From assembly GCF_001399455.2 (NCBI RefSeq), contig NZ_LLEI02000053.1:62001-126000 (forward strand): DNA of 64,000 bases, read 5' to 3'. Positions 14,694 through 22,849 of the stretch are shown one piece after another. How positions within the stretch are numbered: the stretch's first letter is position 1; each line of letters begins with the position of its first letter. A program made the position numbers and the translations under genes. The notes under the pieces were generated by a model. It was not told the origin of the DNA and did no database searches. It saw only the letters and a program-made list of their open reading frames with translations. The stretch is from Vibrio bivalvicida (lineage in GTDB: Bacteria > Pseudomonadota > Gammaproteobacteria > Enterobacterales > Vibrionaceae).

Positions 14694-17519
14694 ATGCACA
14701 ACGGCGTGATGAAGGCGTGGCTCGAGTCTTCACACTTGGCTGGCGCCAATGCAACGTATGTAGAGGACCTCTACGAACTGTATCTAAGTGACCCCGATCT
14801 GGTAAGTGAGGAGTGGAAACGTGTTTTTGAGGGCTTACCTAAGCCTTCAGATGAAGTGGTGGAACAACCCCACTCACGTGTCCGTGACTACTTCCGACGA
14901 CTCGCTCAAGAAACAAAGCATTACAATGTCCAAGTTAGTGATCCTGATGTCGACGCTAAACAGGTAAAAGTACTTCAATTAATCAATGCTTACCGCTTTC
15001 GTGGTCACGAAGCGGCACAGCTTGACCCTCTAGGTCTATGGCTACGCCCACCTGTGGCGGAGTTAGATCCTGCATTCCACAATCTTACCGAAGACGATTT
15101 AGAAGAAACTTTCAACGTAGGCTCTTTTGCTATAGGCAAAGAGACAATGCAACTGAAAGACATTCACTCGTCACTGAACAAAATTTACTGTGGCTCTATT
15201 GGTGCTGAATACATGCACATGACTGATACTGAGCAGAAACGTTGGATCCAGCAACGTCTAGAGTCAGTGGTCGGTCAACCGTCATTTAGCAAAGAAGAAA
15301 AACAAGAATTTCTTGAAGAGCTGACAGCAGCGGAAGGTCTTGAGCGTTACCTAGGTGCAAAATTCCCAGGGGCTAAACGCTTCTCTCTAGAAGGTGGCGA
15401 TGCTCTGATCCCAATGACGAAAGAGTTGATTCGTCATGCGGGTAAGAGCGGCATGCGTGAGGTGGTTATCGGGATGGCTCACCGTGGCCGTCTGAACATG
15501 TTGGTCAACGTTCTTGGTAAAAAGCCTCAAGATTTGTTTGATGAGTTTGCGGGTAAACACGACGAAACATGGGGAACGGGTGACGTTAAGTATCACCAAG
15601 GCTTCTCTGCGGACTTCGCCACACCTGGCGGGGATGTTCACTTAGCGCTCGCGTTCAACCCGTCTCACCTTGAAATCGTTAATCCTGTTGTTATCGGTTC
15701 AGTGCGCGCACGTCAAGACCGCCTAGGTGATAGCGAAGGTAACACCGTTCTGCCTATTACTATTCACGGTGACTCTGCGATAGCAGGTCAGGGGGTAGTT
15801 GCTGAAACATTTAACATGTCACAAGCACGGGGTTTCAGCGTAGGTGGTACAGTTCGTATCGTTGTAAACAACCAAGTTGGTTTTACAACGTCTAACCCGA
15901 ACGATACACGCTCTACCATGTACTGTACTGATATAGCCAAGATGGTTCAGGCTCCTATCTTTCACGTAAATGCCGACGACCCAGAAGCGGTTGCTTTTGT
16001 CACTCGCATCGCACTGGATTACCGTAATGAGTTCAAACGTGATGTGGTTATCGATCTGGTTTGTTACCGCCGTCATGGCCACAATGAAGCCGACGAGCCG
16101 AACGCAACACAGCCTTTGATGTACCAAAAGATCAAGAAACACCCAACACCACGTAAGCTATATGCTGACGTGCTGATTGAGCGTGGTGACTTTGGTATCG
16201 AGACAGCGACTCAACATGTCAATGAGTACCGTGACGCATTAGATCGTGGTGAAGTTGTGGTTAAAGAGTGGCGTCCAATGGCACTGCATTCAGTTGACTG
16301 GTCTCCTTACCTGGGGCACGACTGGGATACAGAATGGGACAACCAGTTTGATACTCAACGTTTGCTAGAACTTGGTCAACGTCTGTGTACTTACCCTGAA
16401 AGCCATAAGCTGCAAAGTCGTGTAAATAAGCTTTATAACGATCGAAAAGCCATGCTCAGCGGTGAAAAAGCGATTGACTGGGGGATGGCTGAGACATTGG
16501 CTTACGCAACAATTGTTGATGATGGTAAACGCATTCGTATTTCCGGTCAGGACTCAGGTCGTGGTACTTTCTTCCACCGTCACTCCGTTCTGCATAACCA
16601 GAATGATGCGAGCACTTTTGTTCCGCTTGCGAATATTCACGATAAGCAAGGGCCATTTGAAGTTTTCGATTCTGTGTTATCTGAAGAAGCAGTGTTGGCA
16701 TTTGAATATGGTTACGCAACTGCAGAGCCAAGCGGATTAACCCTATGGGAAGCGCAGTTTGGTGACTTTGCCAACGGAGCACAGGTGGTCATCGACCAGT
16801 TTATCTCATCAGGTGAGCAAAAATGGGCACGTCTATGTGGCCTGACTATGCTTCTGCCGCATGGTTATGAAGGTCAAGGCCCAGAGCACTCATCAGCTCG
16901 CTTAGAGCGCTACCTACAGCTTTGTGCTGAGCAAAATATGCAGGTGGTTGTGCCTTCTACACCAGCTCAGGTTTACCACATGATTCGTCGCCAGGTTGTA
17001 AGACCAATGCGTCGTCCTCTCGTGGTGATGTCTCCTAAATCGCTTTTGCGTCACCCGCTGTGTACTTCAACAATTGAAGAGCTAGCAGAAGGTACATTCC
17101 AAGCGGCAATTGGTGAGATAGACAACCTTGAAGCAGCTAAAGTGAAACGTGTGGTCTTCTGTTCAGGTAAGGTTTACTTCGATCTGTTGGAGCAGCGTCG
17201 TAACAATGAGCAAGAAGATGTGGTGATAGTTCGTATTGAGCAGCTATACCCATTCCCTCTGGAAGAAGTAAAAGCCGCAATCGAGCAATACACAAACGTA
17301 GAAGATTACGTTTGGTGTCAAGAAGAGCCTCAAAACCAAGGCGCTTGGTACTCTAGCCAACACAACTTCCGTGCTGCGATTCCGGCCGGCGCTGATCTGA
17401 AATATGCAGGTCGTCCAGCTTCAGCATCGCCAGCAGTAGGTTACATGTCAGTACACTTGAAACAACAAAAAGCGCTAGTTGATGATGCGCTTAACGTGAA
17501 TAAAAAAACTTCGAACTAA
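14694..17519 (+). CDS. sucA: 2-oxoglutarate dehydrogenase E1 component
   Basis: Thiamine-diphosphate-dependent decarboxylase of the 2-oxoglutarate dehydrogenase complex. It forms the succinyl group passed to the SucB lipoyl arm. 941 residues. The N-terminal peptide MKAWLESSHLAGANATYVEDLY is the E2-binding segment typical of SucA. The ThDP/Mg2+ site is visible as GDSAIAGQG and later VVNNQVGFTTSNP, with His-rich active-site loops such as IGMAHRGRLNML and RRHGHNEADEP. I start at ATG 14694 (GGGAAAAT upstream), matching the enterobacterial N terminus. It is co-directional with sdh and sucBCD. Confidence 0.98.
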   Translation: MHNGVMKAWLESSHLAGANATYVEDLYELYLSDPDLVSEEWKRVFEGLPKPSDEVVEQPHSRVRDYFRRLAQETKHYNVQVSDPDVDAKQVKVLQLINAYRFRGHEAAQLDPLGLWLRPPVAELDPAFHNLTEDDLEETFNVGSFAIGKETMQLKDIHSSLNKIYCGSIGAEYMHMTDTEQKRWIQQRLESVVGQPSFSKEEKQEFLEELTAAEGLERYLGAKFPGAKRFSLEGGDALIPMTKELIRHAGKSGMREVVIGMAHRGRLNMLVNVLGKKPQDLFDEFAGKHDETWGTGDVKYHQGFSADFATPGGDVHLALAFNPSHLEIVNPVVIGSVRARQDRLGDSEGNTVLPITIHGDSAIAGQGVVAETFNMSQARGFSVGGTVRIVVNNQVGFTTSNPNDTRSTMYCTDIAKMVQAPIFHVNADDPEAVAFVTRIALDYRNEFKRDVVIDLVCYRRHGHNEADEPNATQPLMYQKIKKHPTPRKLYADVLIERGDFGIETATQHVNEYRDALDRGEVVVKEWRPMALHSVDWSPYLGHDWDTEWDNQFDTQRLLELGQRLCTYPESHKLQSRVNKLYNDRKAMLSGEKAIDWGMAETLAYATIVDDGKRIRISGQDSGRGTFFHRHSVLHNQNDASTFVPLANIHDKQGPFEVFDSVLSEEAVLAFEYGYATAEPSGLTLWEAQFGDFANGAQVVIDQFISSGEQKWARLCGLTMLLPHGYEGQGPEHSSARLERYLQLCAEQNMQVVVPSTPAQVYHMIRRQVVRPMRRPLVVMSPKSLLRHPLCTSTIEELAEGTFQAAIGEIDNLEAAKVKRVVFCSGKVYFDLLEQRRNNEQEDVVIVRIEQLYPFPLEEVKAAIEQYTNVEDYVWCQEEPQNQGAWYSSQHNFRAAIPAGADLKYAGRPASASPAVGYMSVHLKQQKALVDDALNVNKKTSN

Positions 17520-17547
17520 GAACTAGAAGTGAAAGGAAGAAACAGAT

Positions 17548-18756
17548 ATGACAATTGAAATTCTGGTTCCAGATTTACCTGAATCGGTTGCTGACGCAAC
17601 AGTCGCAACATGGCACAAACAACCTGGTGACGCAATTGAGCGTGACGAGGTTTTGGTCGACATCGAAACTGATAAAGTGGTTCTTGAAGTACCTGCTCCA
17701 GAAGCAGGGGTTCTAGAAGCCATCATTGAAGAAGAAGGTGCTACAGTACTTTCAAAGCAGCTAATCGCTAAGCTTAAGCCTGGTGCAGTTGCGGGAGAGC
17801 CGACTAAAGACACCACTGAAGAGTCTGAAGCATCTCCTGATAAGCGCCATAAAGCTTCGCTAACAGAAGAGAGCAACGATGCGCTTAGCCCCGCGGTTCG
17901 TCGTCTACTCGGTGAACACGGTCTTGAAGCAAACCAAGTGAAAGGCACTGGTGTTGGCGGTCGTATTACGCGTGAAGACATTGAAGCGCACTTAGCGAAC
18001 GCAAAAGAAGCGCCTAAAGCAGATGTTCCTGCGGCTGTGGAAGCACCCGCTGCCGCTCGTAGTCAGAAACGTGTACCAATGACACGCCTGCGCAAGACAG
18101 TGGCAAACCGTCTTCTAGAAGCGAAGAACAATACAGCGATGCTGACCACGTTTAATGAAGTGAATATGAAGCCAATCATGGATCTTCGTAAACAATACAA
18201 AGATCAGTTTGAAGAGCGCCACGGTATTCGCTTAGGCTTTATGTCTTTCTACGTTAAAGCAGTAACTGAAGCGTTGAAGCGTTATCCAGAGGTAAACGCA
18301 TCGATTGATGGTGAAGACATTGTTTACCACAACTACTTCGATATCAGTATGGCGGTATCAACACCACGTGGTCTAGTGACTCCAGTACTGAAGGACTGTG
18401 ACACACTAGGTTTTGCTGATGTAGAGAAGGGCATCAAAGAGTTAGCAATCAAAGGCCGTGATGGCAAGCTAACAGTTGATGAACTAATGGGTGGTAACTT
18501 TACTATCACTAACGGTGGTGTGTTTGGTTCTCTAATGTCGACACCTATCATTAACCCACCACAGTCGGCAATTCTTGGTATGCACAAAATCCAAGAACGC
18601 CCAATGGCGGTGGATGGTAAGGTTGAAATCTTGCCAATGATGTATCTAGCGCTATCTTACGATCACCGTTTAATCGATGGTCGTGAGTCAGTGGGCTTCC
18701 TAGTCACCATCAAAGAGTTACTTGAAGACCCAGCACGTCTGCTGTTAGACGTTTAA
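17548..18756 (+). CDS. sucB: Dihydrolipoyllysine succinyltransferase (E2 of 2-oxoglutarate dehydrogenase)
   Basis: Core of the 2-oxoglutarate dehydrogenase complex; transfers succinyl from the lipoyl arm to CoA. 402 residues. There is a single lipoyl domain at about 3-78 with the lipoylated Lys43 in IETDKVVLEV, and a peripheral subunit-binding domain at about 112-148 (SPAVRRLLGEHGLEAN). A charged Ala/Pro/Glu linker leads to the catalytic domain, which ends with SYDHRLIDGRE (His373, Asp377). It follows sucA by 28 bases with a strong GAAAGGAAG ribosome site. Confidence 0.98.
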   Translation: MTIEILVPDLPESVADATVATWHKQPGDAIERDEVLVDIETDKVVLEVPAPEAGVLEAIIEEEGATVLSKQLIAKLKPGAVAGEPTKDTTEESEASPDKRHKASLTEESNDALSPAVRRLLGEHGLEANQVKGTGVGGRITREDIEAHLANAKEAPKADVPAAVEAPAAARSQKRVPMTRLRKTVANRLLEAKNNTAMLTTFNEVNMKPIMDLRKQYKDQFEERHGIRLGFMSFYVKAVTEALKRYPEVNASIDGEDIVYHNYFDISMAVSTPRGLVTPVLKDCDTLGFADVEKGIKELAIKGRDGKLTVDELMGGNFTITNGGVFGSLMSTPIINPPQSAILGMHKIQERPMAVDGKVEILPMMYLALSYDHRLIDGRESVGFLVTIKELLEDPARLLLDV

Positions 18757-18766
18757 TATCGCTAAA

Positions 18767-18837
18767 ACGTCTAGCGGCCTTTGGTGGCTAGACGTTGAAT
18801 AGATTTCAAGGCTAGACTAGCTCAACTGTCTGGCCTT
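18767..18837 (+). other. Two adjacent stem-loops in the sucB-sucC gap
   Basis: The first stem is ACGTCTAGC (18767-18775) with GCTAGACGT (18787-18795), a perfect 9 bp. The second is AAGGCTAGAC (18808-18817) with GTCTGGCCTT (18828-18837), 10 bp with one T-G pair. Neither has a proper T-run. They share the CTAGAC/GTCTAG core, so they could pair in alternative ways. The 210-base gap to sucC may hold an RNA processing site or an internal control element. Confidence 0.4.
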
Positions 18838-18966
18838 CACTTGAGTCTTTATTTGCCCAAAAAGCGAAATAAGATTTACTTGAGAAGACCCTACAGACGT
18901 CTGCACTTAACCAGCGGCGTTATGGAAATAATAATCCCTACAAGGGAAAATAAACGGAATATCAAA

Positions 18967-20133
18967 ATGAATTTGCATGAATACCAAGCCAAACAGCTGT
19001 TTGCAGAATTCGGTTTGCCTGTACCGGAAGGTTACGCGTGTGATACACCACAAGAAGCCTTTGAGGCGGCTGGTCGTATCTCAACAGAGAAGAAAGTCGT
19101 TAAGTGTCAGGTTCACGCAGGTGGACGTGGTAAAGCGGGTGGCGTTGAGCTGCACGATACTAAAGATGGCGTTAAAGAGTTTGCTCAAAAATGGCTAGGT
19201 AAAAACCTAGTGACTTATCAAACAGATGCAAATGGTCAGCCTGTAACTAAAATTCTTGTTGAAGAAGCGTCTAACATTGCTAACGAACTTTATCTAGGTG
19301 CGGTTGTTGATCGTGCAACGCGTAAAGTTGTATTCATGGCATCGACTGAAGGTGGTGTTGAAATCGAAAAAGTTGCAGAAGAGACTCCAGAGTTAATTCA
19401 TAAAGCAGCAATCGATCCACTAGTCGGCCCTCAAGCTTATCAAGGCCGTGAGCTAGCATTCAAGCTAGGTCTTGAAGGTGAGCAAATCAAACAGTTTGTT
19501 AAGATCTTTATGGGTCTTGGCAATATGTTCTCTCAGTACGATTTAGCTCTACTAGAAATCAACCCTCTTGTTATTACTGGCGAAGGCAACCTGCTATGTC
19601 TAGACGGTAAGATCAACATCGATTCTAACGCTATGTACCGCCAGCCTAAGCTGCGTGAAATGCACGATCCTTCGCAAGAAGACGAGCGTGAAGCACATGC
19701 AGCTCAGTGGGAACTGAACTACGTAGCACTAGACGGTAATGTTGGTTGTATGGTTAACGGTGCGGGCCTTGCGATGGGTACGATGGATATCGTAAACCTA
19801 CATGGCGGCAAACCTGCTAACTTCCTAGACGTTGGTGGTGGCGCAACTAAAGAGCGTGTTGCTGAAGCATTTAAGATCATCCTTTCTGATGACAATGTGA
19901 AAGCAGTACTTGTAAACATCTTCGGTGGTATCGTTCGTTGTGACATGATCGCAGAAGGTATTATCGGTGCGGTTAAAGAAGTAGGCGTAACGGTTCCTGT
20001 TGTTGTTCGTCTTGAAGGTACTAACGCTGACCTAGGTCGCGAAGTTCTTGCTAATTCTGATGTTGATATCATTGCTGCTGAGTCGCTAACAGATGCTGCT
20101 CAGAAAGTTGTTGCTGCTGCGGAGGCTAAATAA
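18967..20133 (+). CDS. sucC: Succinate--CoA ligase, ADP-forming, beta subunit
   Basis: With SucD makes succinate and ATP (or GTP) from succinyl-CoA, the substrate-level phosphorylation step of the TCA cycle. 388 residues from ATG 18967 (MNLHEYQAKQLF), the E. coli length. A longer upstream frame exists but has no family support. The ATP-grasp domain includes VKCQVHAGGRGKAGGV and LLEINPLVIT; the C-terminal ligase domain has FLDVGGGATKERVAEAFK and NIFGGIVRCDMIAEGI. Its stop overlaps the sucD start (TAATG). Confidence 0.98.
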   Translation: MNLHEYQAKQLFAEFGLPVPEGYACDTPQEAFEAAGRISTEKKVVKCQVHAGGRGKAGGVELHDTKDGVKEFAQKWLGKNLVTYQTDANGQPVTKILVEEASNIANELYLGAVVDRATRKVVFMASTEGGVEIEKVAEETPELIHKAAIDPLVGPQAYQGRELAFKLGLEGEQIKQFVKIFMGLGNMFSQYDLALLEINPLVITGEGNLLCLDGKINIDSNAMYRQPKLREMHDPSQEDEREAHAAQWELNYVALDGNVGCMVNGAGLAMGTMDIVNLHGGKPANFLDVGGGATKERVAEAFKIILSDDNVKAVLVNIFGGIVRCDMIAEGIIGAVKEVGVTVPVVVRLEGTNADLGREVLANSDVDIIAAESLTDAAQKVVAAAEAK

Positions 20134-21005
20134 TGTCTGTACTAATTAACAAAGACACTAAAGTAATCTGTCAGGGCTTCACTGGTGGTCAAGGTACTTT
20201 CCACTCTGAGCAAGCTATCGCATACGGTACGCAGATGGTCGGTGGTGTTTCTCCTGGTAAAGGTGGTCAAACTCACTTAGATCTACCTGTATTCAACACA
20301 GTACGCGAAGCAGTCGAAGCAACTGGCGCGACAGCAACCGTAATCTATGTACCTGCTCCTTTCTGTAAAGATGCTATCCTTGAAGCGATTGACGCAGGTA
20401 TCGAGCTTATCGTGACTATCACGGAAGGTATCCCAACAACAGATATGATCGATGTTAAAGTGAAGCTAGAAGAAACTGGTGTTCGCATGATCGGCCCTAA
20501 CTGTCCAGGCGTTATCACTCCTGATGAGTGTAAGATTGGTATCATGCCAGGCCATATCCACAAGAAAGGTAAAGTGGGTATCGTTTCTCGCTCAGGAACA
20601 CTAACGTACGAAGCGGTTAAGCAAACAACTGACGAAGGTTTCGGCCAATCTACTTGTGTAGGTATTGGTGGTGACCCAATCCCAGGTTCAAACTTCATCG
20701 ATATTCTGAAGTTGTTCCAAGAAGACCCTGAGACTGAAGCAATCGTAATGATTGGTGAAATCGGTGGTACTGCGGAAGAAGAAGCTGCAGCGTACATCAA
20801 AGAGAACGTCACGAAACCAGTTGTTTCTTACATTGCAGGTGTTACAGCTCCTCCAGGTAAACGTATGGGTCACGCAGGTGCAATCATCTCTGGTGGTAAA
20901 GGTACTGCGGAAGACAAGTTTGCTGCATTAGAAGCAGCAGGCGTTAAGACGGTTAAGTCTCTAGCAGAAATCGGTAAAGGTCTACGCGAGATTACTGGTT
21001 GGTAA
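20133..21005 (+). CDS. sucD: Succinate--CoA ligase, ADP-forming, alpha subunit
   Basis: 290-residue CoA-binding subunit, phosphorylated on a histidine during catalysis. The Rossmann part opens SVLINKDTKVICQGFTGGQGTFH. The CoA contacts include GGVSPGKGG, and the phosphohistidine loop is GRMGHAGAIISGGKGT. The ATG shares one base with the sucC stop, so the two are translationally coupled. It ends the sdh-suc run, followed by a strong terminator. Confidence 0.98.
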   Translation: MSVLINKDTKVICQGFTGGQGTFHSEQAIAYGTQMVGGVSPGKGGQTHLDLPVFNTVREAVEATGATATVIYVPAPFCKDAILEAIDAGIELIVTITEGIPTTDMIDVKVKLEETGVRMIGPNCPGVITPDECKIGIMPGHIHKKGKVGIVSRSGTLTYEAVKQTTDEGFGQSTCVGIGGDPIPGSNFIDILKLFQEDPETEAIVMIGEIGGTAEEEAAAYIKENVTKPVVSYIAGVTAPPGKRMGHAGAIISGGKGTAEDKFAALEAAGVKTVKSLAEIGKGLREITGW

Positions 21006-21026
21006 TTTAGCCAATTGTTATAAATG

Positions 21027-21059
21027 AAGGCTTGGCATTCGCCAAGCCTTTTGTTTTTC
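21027..21059 (+). terminator. Terminator of the sdh-suc operon
   Basis: AAGGCTTGG / CCAAGCCTT with a CATTCG loop, then TTGTTTTT. Confidence 0.9.
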
Positions 21060-21112
21060 TACTCTCCAAATATTTGCCAATTCCATAGAGCGATGAAGGA
21101 GAGAGTAGGGAA
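21060..21112. repeat. Partial copy of the intergenic repeat seen near 7.85 kb
   Basis: GATGAAGGAGAGAGTAGGGAATCTCT resembles the arm GAATGAGGGAGTAAGGAATCTCT at 7856-7878. CTACTCTCC at the left end can pair with GGAGAGAGTAG on the right with a two-base bulge. It lies between the sdh-suc terminator and a convergent small gene. Confidence 0.45.
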
Positions 21113-21115
21113 TCT

Positions 21116-21403
21116 CTATTTCTCTAACTTTTCCTCAAGTACAATCAATCTTGCCGTTAGATCCATCACTTGCTTTTCTAATTGTTCAATTCGGTCTACA
21201 TCAGCGATTTCTTGTTTTGCTGCGACTTCAACTTTAGGTACACGATTAGAGCTCTTCCAGCTTTTTAATGTAGTGATTAAAGCCGGCATTGGGACAGAGG
21301 TACTCAAGCGCGCTTTGACTAAGGCTACAGTCGGCTCCTTTCCTTCTGCGTGTAATTGTTCAAGGATATCTTTTAGCTCTTGGCTAACATCTTGAGTAAG
21401 CAT
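21116..21403 (-). CDS. Small protein with N-terminal helical domain and C-terminal coiled coil
   Basis: 95 residues, not assigned with confidence. Residues 1-55 are helical, with a segment (EPTVALVKARLSTSVPMPALITTLKSWK) resembling the N-terminal DNA-binding region of KfrA-type proteins: a short helix, a turn, then a helix ending in an SW dipeptide. Residues 67-95 form a clean heptad coiled coil (RIEQLEKQVMDLTARLIVLEE), suggesting a dimer. A strong GGAGG precedes the ATG. A nucleoid- or promoter-binding dimer is one reading. It ends directly beside the repeat element and faces the sdh-suc operon. Confidence 0.6.
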   Translation of the reverse strand: MLTQDVSQELKDILEQLHAEGKEPTVALVKARLSTSVPMPALITTLKSWKSSNRVPKVEVAAKQEIADVDRIEQLEKQVMDLTARLIVLEEKLEK

Positions 21404-21577
21404 AAAACCTCCATTGTGTTGTGATCACCAATAATACTGAGCTTAGCAATAATTGACTAATGGAAAATTAAGAAATGGTGTGTGCGAGATTTCTCACAAG
21501 TGATGTAAGACAAAGTGCGTTTGAAACACAGTAATAGTCATTGTTTTCACTTTAAGTTTTTGATTTATATTGGTATG

Positions 21578-21606
21578 TTGTTTTGTTTCTAACTTATTTC
21601 AATAAT
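21578..21606 (+). promoter_or_regulatory. Candidate promoter of the CsrB-type RNA
   Basis: TTGTTT, 17-base spacer, AATAAT. It would start RNA near 21613. A TGTAAG half-site at 21504 is the left half of the GacA/VarA-type upstream sequence, but the right half does not match. Confidence 0.35.
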
Positions 21607-21612
21607 AGTTTT

Positions 21613-21947
21613 CTTTCATGGCATTGTCTTAAAGGTGAATTCGAGTAAATTAGAAAGTGTCGGAAGGATGCTGACACGGAACAGGAAATACCAAGGATTG
21701 GGAATCTTCAGGATGAAGATTGGTTGACGAGGAACGTTGATCAAGCATGGAGCGAAAGGACATTGTAAGGATACGTTCGCTAACAGGATGTTAGTGGCAA
21801 GGATGACAATGGACACCGCTAGGAAGGCGAAGGCAGGATTTTACTGAAGGATTCAGTAACTTATTAAGGAAGATGCATGGAGCACCTTTTGTAGCCGGAT
21901 TGCTGCGAGTAAGACTATAGCCCCGATACTAACGTATCGGGGCTTTT
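21613..21947 (+). ncRNA. csrB: CsrB-family regulatory RNA (CsrA sponge)
   Basis: An unoccupied 678-base gap contains 20 GGA trinucleotides on the plus strand between 21660 and 21900, 13 of them AGGA. Several sit in hairpin loops: AATCTTC-AGGAT-GAAGATT (21703-21721), CTAAC-AGGAT-GTTAG (21780-21794) and TTACTGA-AGGAT-TCAGTAA (21841-21859). It ends with a strong terminator AGCCCCGATAC / GTATCGGGGCT plus TTTTCTT. This is the hallmark of CsrB/CsrC RNAs, which soak up the translational repressor CsrA under control of the VarS/VarA system in Vibrio. The 3' end is firm; the 5' end is estimated. Which of the several Vibrio Csr RNAs this is cannot be told. Confidence 0.92.
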
Positions 21948-21950
21948 CTT
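21919..21950 (+). terminator. Terminator of the CsrB-type RNA
   Basis: An 11 bp GC-rich stem, TAAC loop (21919-21943), then TTTTCTT. Confidence 0.9.
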
Positions 21951-22081
21951 AGATCTCACCTTTATAAAAAACTCTAACAACAACGTTCAAAAAACTACCT
22001 AGATCAATAAAGGCTTTTACAAGTTGGTTTAACTTTCGGCTTTGTTTTACAAGACAATTTTGCTGCTAACAAGGATGTGTC

Positions 22082-22600
22082 ATGACTATAGTGACTCGCC
22101 GTGCGTTATTGGTTCCCTATAACGACTCATTACAATCTGAATTTCTGATGCTCAATTGCTGTGCTATCAATCGAGCTCAGATGAACGGTGCCCATACTGT
22201 GGCGTCTGCAAAGAAACTATTTGATAAAGTTCTCAGTGATCGAAACATTTACGCGATGGCGGTATTAGATAGTCATACTCGTGAATTTATTGGCCATGTT
22301 TTTATTTCAGACTTAGATACTCAGCCAGAGCTCGGATACATTTTTGATAAAGGCTATTGGGGTAGAGGCATTGCGAGTGAAGTGTTGCAGGCATTTTTCC
22401 CTAAAGCAGTCAGAGACTTAAATCTGGAACAGGTACTAGCAACCGCTAATGTTGGTCATGAACCATCAGTGCGAATCCTTATAAAGCTTGGCTTTCAGTT
22501 AAACGCACATAAGAAAGATACATTTGGTCCGTATGATGAATATGTATTTACATCCGATGTGGTGGAAGCTCAACCTTTGCTAGCTGGAAACCTTGCATAA
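22082..22600 (+). CDS. GNAT family N-acetyltransferase (RimJ/RimL-like)
   Basis: 172 residues of the GCN5-related acetyltransferase fold. ELGYIFDKGYWGRGIASEVLQAFFP at about 80-104 is the acetyl-CoA-binding motif A (a QxxGxG/A variant as YWGRGIA). VGHEPSVRILIKLGFQ near 125-140 is the motif B Asn/Ser region common to the RimJ/RimL subgroup. The substrate is unknown; it could be a protein N-terminus or a small amine. The ATG at 22082 follows AAGGATGTGTC. Its 3' end overlaps the convergent DUF3301 gene by 53 bases. Confidence 0.85.
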   Translation: MTIVTRRALLVPYNDSLQSEFLMLNCCAINRAQMNGAHTVASAKKLFDKVLSDRNIYAMAVLDSHTREFIGHVFISDLDTQPELGYIFDKGYWGRGIASEVLQAFFPKAVRDLNLEQVLATANVGHEPSVRILIKLGFQLNAHKKDTFGPYDEYVFTSDVVEAQPLLAGNLA

Positions 22601-22847
22601 GGATTCGACCTTGATAGCAGTCATCACCGAGTGAAGAAAATTCAAATTGATAAACAGAATGCCAACGCCAGACACCGTCTGGAGTTTTTAGTTTATGACC
22701 TTTAAGTGCCACGCTCAGCAGTTGCAAATCAAGCTCTTTGCACTTACGGGCAGCGATGGTTTTAGCGAGTTCTGCTTGGCGCCGTTGTTGCCAAAAAACA
22801 AGGCACACTATCGCCAACCCTAGGATAGCAAAAAGGTCATGAATCAT
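22548..22847 (-). CDS. DUF3301 small membrane-anchored protein
   Basis: 99 residues. One N-terminal hydrophobic helix (LFAILGLAIVCLVFWQQ) acts as a membrane anchor, followed by a basic stretch and a globular part with WRWHSVYQFEFSSLGDDCYQGRI. This matches the DUF3301 family of gammaproteobacteria, function unknown. Its start is two bases from the end of the DUF3549 gene, so the two are probably one operon; that pairing is usual in Vibrio. Confidence 0.8.
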   Translation of the reverse strand: MIHDLFAILGLAIVCLVFWQQRRQAELAKTIAARKCKELDLQLLSVALKGHKLKTPDGVWRWHSVYQFEFSSLGDDCYQGRILMQGFQLAKVELPPHRM

Positions 22848-22849
22848 AG

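Noticed and set aside
18841..18966. N-terminal extension of sucC
   Set aside because: The frame is open upstream, but the extension is basic and unlike any SucC; the ATG at 18967 gives the exact family length.
19719..20072. A 117-codon open frame antisense to sucC
   Set aside because: A Ser/Pro/Thr-rich low-complexity translation typical of a mirror frame of a biased gene; no start signal.
20345..20812. A 155-codon open frame antisense to sucD
   Set aside because: Shadow of sucD; no independent signal.
21616..21816. A 66-codon minus-strand open frame in the csrB region
   Set aside because: It lies wholly within the CsrB-type RNA, is antisense to it, has no ribosome site and its composition is explained by the repeated GGA motifs.
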